From positions 372,001-436,000 of the forward strand of contig NZ_JBHULT010000005.1 in NCBI RefSeq assembly GCF_042684505.1: 64,000 nucleotides of DNA. The letters are read 5' to 3'. The number at the start of each line of letters is the position of its first letter. Within the stretch, counting starts at the first letter, position 1. The translations under genes and the position numbers were made by a program. The notes under the pieces were generated by a model, which made no database searches, had not been told where the DNA came from, and was given only the letters and a program-made list of their open reading frames with translations. Positions 59,227-64,000 of the stretch are shown in pieces. The DNA is from Salinimicrobium flavum. GTDB taxonomy: Bacteria > Bacteroidota > Bacteroidia > Flavobacteriales > Flavobacteriaceae.

Positions 59227-60345
59227 TTAATTCCTGATAAACTCCATCACCTTCTCCACCGGCAACTTCTCAACAGTTCTTCCCTCAAATCCCGTCATAG
59301 TCTCTGCCATAAAAAGTGAATTTATAATTGCCTCCTCAGTGGCTTCGATGGCTGCCATGAAAATGGGAGTCACCCGGTCATTAGGTACGACCTCCTGTGT
59401 TAATGTGTTGGTTTCTATCCTGTATGGAATTCGCATATTTTCAGCAGTCGAGAAGGCGATAACGTAATCACCACTGCCGTTAGAGGCAATTCCGCCGGTT
59501 TTAGCCAGTCCCATAAAAGCCCTTTTCGCCAGGCGTTCGAGGTTGCGGTGATCAAGAGGAGCATCTGTAGCGACCACGATCATACAGGAGCCATCCACAT
59601 CATTTAGAAGTTGCCTGCTAAAGCTGAATTTCCCCAGCTCTTCGCCAACCTGCATTCCATCGATCTGGAGTACACCTCCAAAATTGGTCTGCACCAGCAC
59701 TCCCACCGTATAGCCTCCCAAAGATTCAGGCAGTTTTCGGGATGAGGTGCCAATTCCGCCTTTGTAACTAAAGGCAATTGTACCGGTGCCGGCACCAACA
59801 TTCCCTTCGGAAATGTTATTTTCCGAAGCATTTTCTATTGCCGCGATCACATCTGCTTCTTTCAAATGTCTCCCGCGGATGTCATTCAGATATCCGTCAT
59901 TAGTTTCTCCCACCACCGCATTCACAGACCGAACATCCTCGTTGCTTTCCAGGCTCAGCGTATAATCGATCACCGCATTCATAGCAGTAGGAACACTTAG
60001 AGTGTTGGTGAGGATCACCGGAGTTTCCAGAAGGCCGAGTTCTGAAATTTGTGTGCTGCCGGCAAGTTTTCCGAAGCCATTGCCGACAAAAACGGCGGCA
60101 GGTACTTTTTCCTGAAAAATATTTCCGGAGTGGGGGAGAATGGCAGTTGTTCCTGTTCTTACAGAATCGCCTTTGATCAGGGTAGTATGGCCCACTTTCA
60201 CTCCGGCAACATCATTAATCGCATTTAACGTTCCCGGGGTCATTACGCCAATCTCTATTCCCAGATCGCGTGCTCTTTCCTGGCAAAGAGCAGAAAACAT
60301 TGGAAACAGGATGAAAGTGAGGCAGATAAAGAAGTTATTTTTCAT
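59227..60345 (-). CDS. P1 (DmpA/S58) family peptidase, secreted
   Basis: A 372-residue N-terminal-nucleophile-type aminopeptidase with signal peptide MKNNFFICLTFILFPMFSALCQ. Family segments include NAINDVAGVKVGHTTL, TGTTAILPH, GGIGTSSRKLP (residues about 196-206) and VGVLVQTNFGG. DmpA-type enzymes release N-terminal D- or L-residues, beta-peptides or amino-acid amides, after self-cleavage into two chains. The exact cleavage Ser cannot be assigned by eye. It converges with the D-amino-acid transaminase-like gene across a repeat region. Confidence 0.9.
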   Translation of the reverse strand: MKNNFFICLTFILFPMFSALCQERARDLGIEIGVMTPGTLNAINDVAGVKVGHTTLIKGDSVRTGTTAILPHSGNIFQEKVPAAVFVGNGFGKLAGSTQISELGLLETPVILTNTLSVPTAMNAVIDYTLSLESNEDVRSVNAVVGETNDGYLNDIRGRHLKEADVIAAIENASENNISEGNVGAGTGTIAFSYKGGIGTSSRKLPESLGGYTVGVLVQTNFGGVLQIDGMQVGEELGKFSFSRQLLNDVDGSCMIVVATDAPLDHRNLERLAKRAFMGLAKTGGIASNGSGDYVIAFSTAENMRIPYRIETNTLTQEVVPNDRVTPIFMAAIEATEEAIINSLFMAETMTGFEGRTVEKLPVEKVMEFIRN

Positions 60346-60445
60346 TGGAATAGTTTAATGAGGCTTCAATTTAAATTTTTTCGGGAGATTATTCTAAAAA
60401 CTACAAGCTTAAGTTGTTAGATGAGAGATTTCTCATTTTTGATTG

Positions 60446-60453
60446 TATCTTTG
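60446..60453 (+). promoter_or_regulatory. -7 box of rimO
   Basis: TATCTTTG, an exact TAnnTTTG match, ends 70 bp before the ATG. The hairpin AGACCTAAC/GTTAGGTCT (60467-60475/60491-60499) lies between the box and the start codon, inside the predicted leader. Confidence 0.45.
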
Positions 60454-60523
60454 CAGCCCCTAAGAAAGACCTAACCTGTTTTCAAAACCTGTTAGGTCTG
60501 GAAAGGTACAAGAGAAGAATTTT

Positions 60524-61876
60524 ATGAGAACAAAGTCGTTAAAGAAGAACAGGATCAATGTGGTCACCCTTGGATGCAGCAAGAACGTCTATGACAGTGA
60601 GGTGTTGATGGGTCAGTTAAAGGCCAATGAGAAGGATGTGGTACATGAACAGGATGGGAATATTGTAGTGATCAACACCTGTGGTTTTATTGATAACGCC
60701 AAAGAGGAATCTATCAATACTATTCTTGATTTTGTTGAGCTTAAAGAGCAGGGTGAGGTGGACAAGGTTTTTGTGACCGGATGCCTTAGTGAACGCTATA
60801 AACCCGATCTTTTAAAAGAGATCCCAAATGTGGATCAATACTTCGGAACTACCGAATTGCCCGAACTTCTTGCCGCTCTTGAAGCCGATTACAAGCATGA
60901 ACTGGTAGGAGAAAGGTTAACGACCACTCCGAAAAACTATGCATACCTGAAGATTGCCGAAGGTTGCGACCGGCCGTGCTCTTTTTGCGCCATTCCGCTA
61001 ATGCGCGGGAAGCACCGTTCCACGCCTATTGAGGACCTGGTGACTGAGGCAAAGAAACTGGCTGCAAAGGGGGTTAAGGAACTTATCCTTATCGCCCAGG
61101 ATCTGACCTATTACGGTCTCGATATCTACAAAAAGCGAAATCTGGCTGAGCTTCTTGAAAACCTGGTAAAGGTGGAAGGGATCGAATGGATACGTTTGCA
61201 TTATGCCTTTCCCACCGGATTCCCGATGGATGTACTGGAGGTGATGAAGCGGGAACCGAAGATTTGTAATTACCTCGATATTCCGTTGCAGCATATTTCT
61301 GATGAACTTCTGAAGTCCATGCGCCGCGGCACAACACACGAAAAGACCACCAACCTTCTTAAGGAGTTTAGAACATTGGTACCCGGAATGACCATTCGCA
61401 GCACGCTGATCGTGGGATATCCCGGGGAGACCGTGGAACATTTTCAGGAGTTAAAAGATTGGGTGAAGGAGATGCGTTTTGAACGCCTCGGATGTTTTAC
61501 TTATTCGCATGAAGAGAATACCCATGCCTACAACCTGGAAGATAATGTGCCGCAGGAAGTGAAGCAGGAACGCGCCAATGAGATCATGGAGATACAATCT
61601 CAGATCTCCTGGGAACTGAATCAGCAGAAAATAGGACAAACATTCAGGGTCATCATTGACCGTAAAGAAGGAGAGTATTATATTGGAAGGACAGAATTCG
61701 ATTCTCCCGATGTAGACAATGAAGTGCTGATAGACGCTACAAAAATTTACCTGAAGACCGGGGAATTCTATGAAGTGAAGATCACAGAAGCCGCAGATTT
61801 TGACCTTTATGGTGAACCGGTGAACGTGAAAGACGAAAGGCCTAAGAGAAAAGAGCTGAAAATAAGAACAGTTTAA
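60524..61876 (+). CDS. rimO: Ribosomal protein S12 methylthiotransferase RimO
   Basis: Radical-SAM enzyme that methylthiolates an Asp of ribosomal protein S12. 450 residues. The N-terminal UPF0004 domain has three cysteines for the auxiliary cluster (LGCSKN, NTCGFID, TGCLSER). The radical-SAM motif is CDRPCSFCAIP, and a C-terminal TRAM domain spans about 385-450. The enzyme is close to the 440-residue family norm. In this phylum rimO normally follows ftsY directly, so its distance here marks an insertion. tRNA-Leu follows after 6 bp. Confidence 0.96.
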   Translation: MRTKSLKKNRINVVTLGCSKNVYDSEVLMGQLKANEKDVVHEQDGNIVVINTCGFIDNAKEESINTILDFVELKEQGEVDKVFVTGCLSERYKPDLLKEIPNVDQYFGTTELPELLAALEADYKHELVGERLTTTPKNYAYLKIAEGCDRPCSFCAIPLMRGKHRSTPIEDLVTEAKKLAAKGVKELILIAQDLTYYGLDIYKKRNLAELLENLVKVEGIEWIRLHYAFPTGFPMDVLEVMKREPKICNYLDIPLQHISDELLKSMRRGTTHEKTTNLLKEFRTLVPGMTIRSTLIVGYPGETVEHFQELKDWVKEMRFERLGCFTYSHEENTHAYNLEDNVPQEVKQERANEIMEIQSQISWELNQQKIGQTFRVIIDRKEGEYYIGRTEFDSPDVDNEVLIDATKIYLKTGEFYEVKITEAADFDLYGEPVNVKDERPKRKELKIRTV

Positions 61877-61882
61877 AATAAT

Positions 61883-61986
61883 GCCCGGGTGCTGGAACTG
61901 GTAGACAGGCATGGCTCAGAACCATGTGTCCATTAGGGCGTGCGGGCCTGTCTGCCGACAGGTAGATTCGACTCCCGCCTCGGGAA
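61883..61986 (+). tRNA. tRNA-Leu (anticodon CAG) with a 20-nt palindromic insert in the T-arm
   Basis: The class II layout is clear: acceptor GCCCGGG (61883-61889), anticodon stem CATGG/CCATG with loop CTCAGAA, variable arm GTCC-ATTA-GGGC. The T-stem 5' strand GCGGG (61942-61946) is separated from the normal T-loop TTCGACT (61967-61973) and 3' strand CCCGC by CCTGTCTGCCGACAGGTAGA, a hairpin (6-bp stem, TGCC loop) plus TAGA. The acceptor also ends with A72 opposite G1. It may be a pseudogene or an unusual processed tRNA. Confidence 0.85.
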
Positions 61987-61993
61987 CTTTGCT

Positions 61994-62030
61994 AAACCTA
62001 ACAGGTCTCGAAGACCTGTTAGGTTTTTTT
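61994..62030 (+). terminator. Terminator after tRNA-Leu
   Basis: AAACCTAACAGGTCT (61994-62008) pairs with AGACCTGTTAGGTTT (62012-62026) around CGA, followed by T to 62030. Confidence 0.9.
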
Positions 62031-62063
62031 ATTTAGGTTTTCTAGTTTTCCGCCTCATGCTCC

Positions 62064-62099
62064 AAACCTGCAAGGTCTTTTTTTTGACCTTGTAGGTTT
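62064..62099. terminator. Second terminator-like hairpin
   Basis: AAACCTGCAAGGTC (62064-62077) pairs with GACCTTGTAGGTTT (62086-62099) around an eight-T loop. It is related in sequence to the hairpin at 61994 and could help end fbaB transcription on the minus strand. Confidence 0.6.
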
Positions 62100-62231
62100 C
62101 CTTTTTTAAGCCACGGAGGCACGGATAATTTTTTAGCTCTGACAGGACATTGGATTTAACTCTGAAAGGGTTTTCTAGTTTTCCACGTCATGCTGAACTT
62201 GTTTCAGCATCTTTGAGTTAAGCTACTGAAA

Positions 62232-62308
62232 ACTCAGTACTGAATACTCACTACTCAGTACTGAATACTCACTACTCACTACTCAATACTCACTACTCAA
62301 TACTCACT
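62232..62308. repeat. Satellite built of 7-bp ACTCAnT units
   Basis: Two identical 21-bp units at 62232-62252 and 62253-62273 (each three heptamers: ACTCAGT, ACTGAAT, ACTCACT), then ACTCACT, ACTCAAT, ACTCACT, ACTCAAT, ACTCACT. The array ends 7 bp before the fbaB stop codon. Confidence 0.9.
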
Positions 62309-62314
62309 ACTTTT

Positions 62315-63373
62315 TTAAGCTACAGTGATCTCTTTCTCCAGATAAACCTCCTGTACACTTCTTAAGATCGTGACTCCCTCATCCATGGGTCTCTGAAAAG
62401 CTTTTCTGCCCATTATGAGTCCGCAGCCTCCCGCACGTTTATTGATCACTGCTGTTCTGACTGCCGCCTGAAAGTCTGAGTCCCCTTTGGAACCTCCGCC
62501 GGAGTTGATGAGTCCTATTTTTCCCATGTAACAGTTGGCTACCTGGAAGCGGCAAAGGTCAATAGGATGATCTGTGGTGAGACTTTCATACATTTCCTGA
62601 CTTTGTTTTCCAAAGCCAATGTCCCTGAAACCGAAATTGGTTTCCGGAAGTTTTTGTTTGATAATGTCTGCCTTTATAGTAACTCCAATATGATTGGCCT
62701 GCCCGGTAAGATCGGCTGCTGAATGGTAATCTTTATCGTCTTTTTTGAAGGCTGAATTTCGGGTGTAGCACCATAAAATGGTCGCCATTCCCAGTTGGTG
62801 TGCTTCCTCAAAGGCAGCTGCTATTTCCTGGATCTGCCGGGTGCTTTCTTCAGATCCAAAATATATGGTGGCTCCAATCGCGGTAGCGCCCATATCCCAT
62901 GCTTCACGAACACTTCCGAAGGGAATCTGGTCATATTTATTGGGATAGGTAAGTAATTCGTTATGATTGATCTTTACGATGAAAGGGATTCTATGTGCAT
63001 ATTTCCTGGCGTGCAAGGCTAGTCCGCCAAAGGTGGAAGCCACGCCGTTACAGCCTGCTTCCATAGCAAGTTTTATGATGTTTTCGGGATCGAAATAAGC
63101 CTGATTCTTATAAAATGAAAATGCTGCACTGTGCTCTATTCCCTGGTCTACCGGTAGGATATTAAGATAACCTGTACCGCCCAGCGACCCGTGATCATAC
63201 AACTGCTTTAAACTTTTTAAAACCTGCGGACTCCGGTCGCTGTCAATGAAATTATCTACGCTATGAGGACCGGGTACTACCAGACTATCTTTTGGTATAC
63301 TTTTGCTTTCATATTTCAATAATGACTCAGCATCTGAGCCCAGGAGTTCAATAATTCTGTCAATAGTTCTCAT
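62315..63373 (-). CDS. fbaB: Class I fructose-bisphosphate aldolase, DhnA/FbaB type
   Basis: Glycolytic/gluconeogenic aldolase using a Schiff-base Lys, 352 residues. GYLNILPVDQGIEHSAAFSF is the family start of the barrel. IPFIVKINHNEL, GATAIGATIYFGSEES, GVTIKADIIKQ (candidate Schiff-base Lys) and the phosphate loop GGGSKGDSDF are present. The type is related to archaeal and E. coli FbaB enzymes. It is transcribed alone on the minus strand, with a heptamer satellite at its 3' end. Confidence 0.93.
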   Translation of the reverse strand: MRTIDRIIELLGSDAESLLKYESKSIPKDSLVVPGPHSVDNFIDSDRSPQVLKSLKQLYDHGSLGGTGYLNILPVDQGIEHSAAFSFYKNQAYFDPENIIKLAMEAGCNGVASTFGGLALHARKYAHRIPFIVKINHNELLTYPNKYDQIPFGSVREAWDMGATAIGATIYFGSEESTRQIQEIAAAFEEAHQLGMATILWCYTRNSAFKKDDKDYHSAADLTGQANHIGVTIKADIIKQKLPETNFGFRDIGFGKQSQEMYESLTTDHPIDLCRFQVANCYMGKIGLINSGGGSKGDSDFQAAVRTAVINKRAGGCGLIMGRKAFQRPMDEGVTILRSVQEVYLEKEITVA

Positions 63374-63489
63374 AGCGACTGGTTTTAGATTAGTTGTGTA
63401 TTTATGGTTGGTAGAACACCTATGATTCTGAAGATAAGATTTTTAATATGAAAGAGGGGGAGGAGGATTCCTAAAAAATATATAAAAGA

Positions 63490-64000
63490 TCAGCGATAGT
63501 GGTAAAAAATACCCTCGTCAAAAGGAGTCCAAAGACAGGCTTTCATATTAGCTTTTTTCAAACCGTTGTTCACCCAGGTGTTGCAGGTGTAGAAAAAGTT
63601 CAAAGACCTTTTGGCTTGGTAAAACACATCATTTTGGTTGTAATGAAGATCTTTTACCGGTTGCACCCGGCCTACAGTATTGGTCTCAAAACTTTCGGCA
63701 ACATATTGGGACAGCACACGGTACTGGGAAGATGTGATCTCCACCGGCACCATTGGATAACGTGACCTCCGCGATTCCATGAATTCCACATGAAGGGCTG
63801 ATGGTTTGGGGAGGAATACTGCCTGAAAGGCTACAGGAAAAGTAAGATCGGACCATTCAGGGGTCTTTTCATAAAATTCGAGATCGCCCCACCCAAAAGA
63901 AATATAACTGAAATCTGTTCTTTTTGAGAGGGTATGCTGCGGATCTGTAATCTCCTCCCAGTTCATAACCTCGTTCTTTATTGGGAAAACAAGGTCTGTG
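63490..64000 (-). CDS. DUF2459 family protein (partial, 5' end outside the window)
   Basis: The reading frame stays open to the right edge, so the start is missing; the visible part is about 170 residues. The sequence entering the window, TDLVFPIKNEVMNWEEI, matches the conserved start of the mature DUF2459 domain (HTDLVLPV pattern), so an internal ATG at 63966 is not the true start. FGWGDLEFYEKTPEW and CNTWVNNGLKKANM are further family hallmarks. The function is unknown; an envelope protein is likely. Confidence 0.85.
   Translation of the reverse strand, partial: TDLVFPIKNEVMNWEEITDPQHTLSKRTDFSYISFGWGDLEFYEKTPEWSDLTFPVAFQAVFLPKPSALHVEFMESRRSRYPMVPVEITSSQYRVLSQYVAESFETNTVGRVQPVKDLHYNQNDVFYQAKRSLNFFYTCNTWVNNGLKKANMKACLWTPFDEGIFYHYR

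Larger units (their letters stand above)
61987..62314. repeat. Intergenic repeats after tRNA-Leu
   Basis: Holds two AAACCT-type hairpins (61994-62026 and 62064-62099), the palindrome ATGCTGAA/TTCAGCAT (62190-62197/62203-62210) and a 7-bp-based satellite (62232-62308). No gene seen. Confidence 0.85.

Overview
The window looks like a chromosomal segment of a marine-type member of the Flavobacteriia (Bacteroidota). The signs are: the order tRNA-Thr, tuf, tRNA-Trp, secE, nusG, rplK, rplA, rplJ, rplL, rpoB, rpoC, DUF3467; the block rpmB, rpmG, DUF4295, ftsY; almost no Shine-Dalgarno sequences; several -7 boxes of the Bacteroidota type TAnnTTTG; and many secreted proteins whose signal peptides end in a Gln (FSQ, YSQ, FAQ). 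No rRNA, CRISPR array, prophage or complete insertion sequence was seen.

Layout. 1-13,430: translation and transcription core with its tRNAs, several intergenic RNA hairpins and a strong terminator after rpoC. 13,500-17,900: a small secreted protein, prfC (minus), idi and a pterin synthase overlapping by 4 bp, a small conserved gene, and tRNA-Thr(TGT) followed by a 100-bp tandem repeat that copies the tRNA 3' end. 17,900-22,230: a minus-strand group with a DUF4369 lipoprotein, a DUF819 permease, a HAD phosphatase, an alpha/beta hydrolase and a small membrane protein. 22,370-27,660: S1/P1 nuclease, TPR hybrid histidine kinase, htpG. 27,880-34,150: TetR-like regulator, ABC1 kinase, six-loop EF-hand protein, S9 peptidase and fabH. 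34,250-41,998: outer-membrane receptor with a long leader, CoA-binding protein, Na+/solute symporter, recR, a 2-oxoacid dehydrogenase E2, an exonuclease. 41,999-45,849: Omp28-type lipoprotein, TlpA thioredoxin and DUF6029 barrel, a possible envelope thiol-redox module. 45,928-50,199: FAH hydrolase, Hpt protein, cinA, ribosomal proteins, ftsY. 50,222-60,345: a stretch rich in amidase and peptidase genes and in repeats (lipoprotein amidase, tricorn-like protease, Y1 transposase with REP-like hairpins, D-amino-acid transaminase-like enzyme, P1/DmpA peptidase). 60,524-64,000: rimO, an abnormal tRNA-Leu(CAG), fbaB and a partial DUF2459 gene running off the right edge.

The most unusual features are in the RNA and repeat layer rather than the protein layer. 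A 20-nt palindromic insert splits the T-arm of tRNA-Leu(CAG). The 3' tail of tRNA-Thr(TGT) is repeated with an exact 100-bp period. A Y1 transposase with a changed HUH motif is surrounded by three copies of a two-hairpin element. The rplL-rpoB spacer has two mutually exclusive pairings. Two satellites with 7-bp period sit directly at gene 3' ends. Assignments rest on reading motifs by eye; no database search was run.
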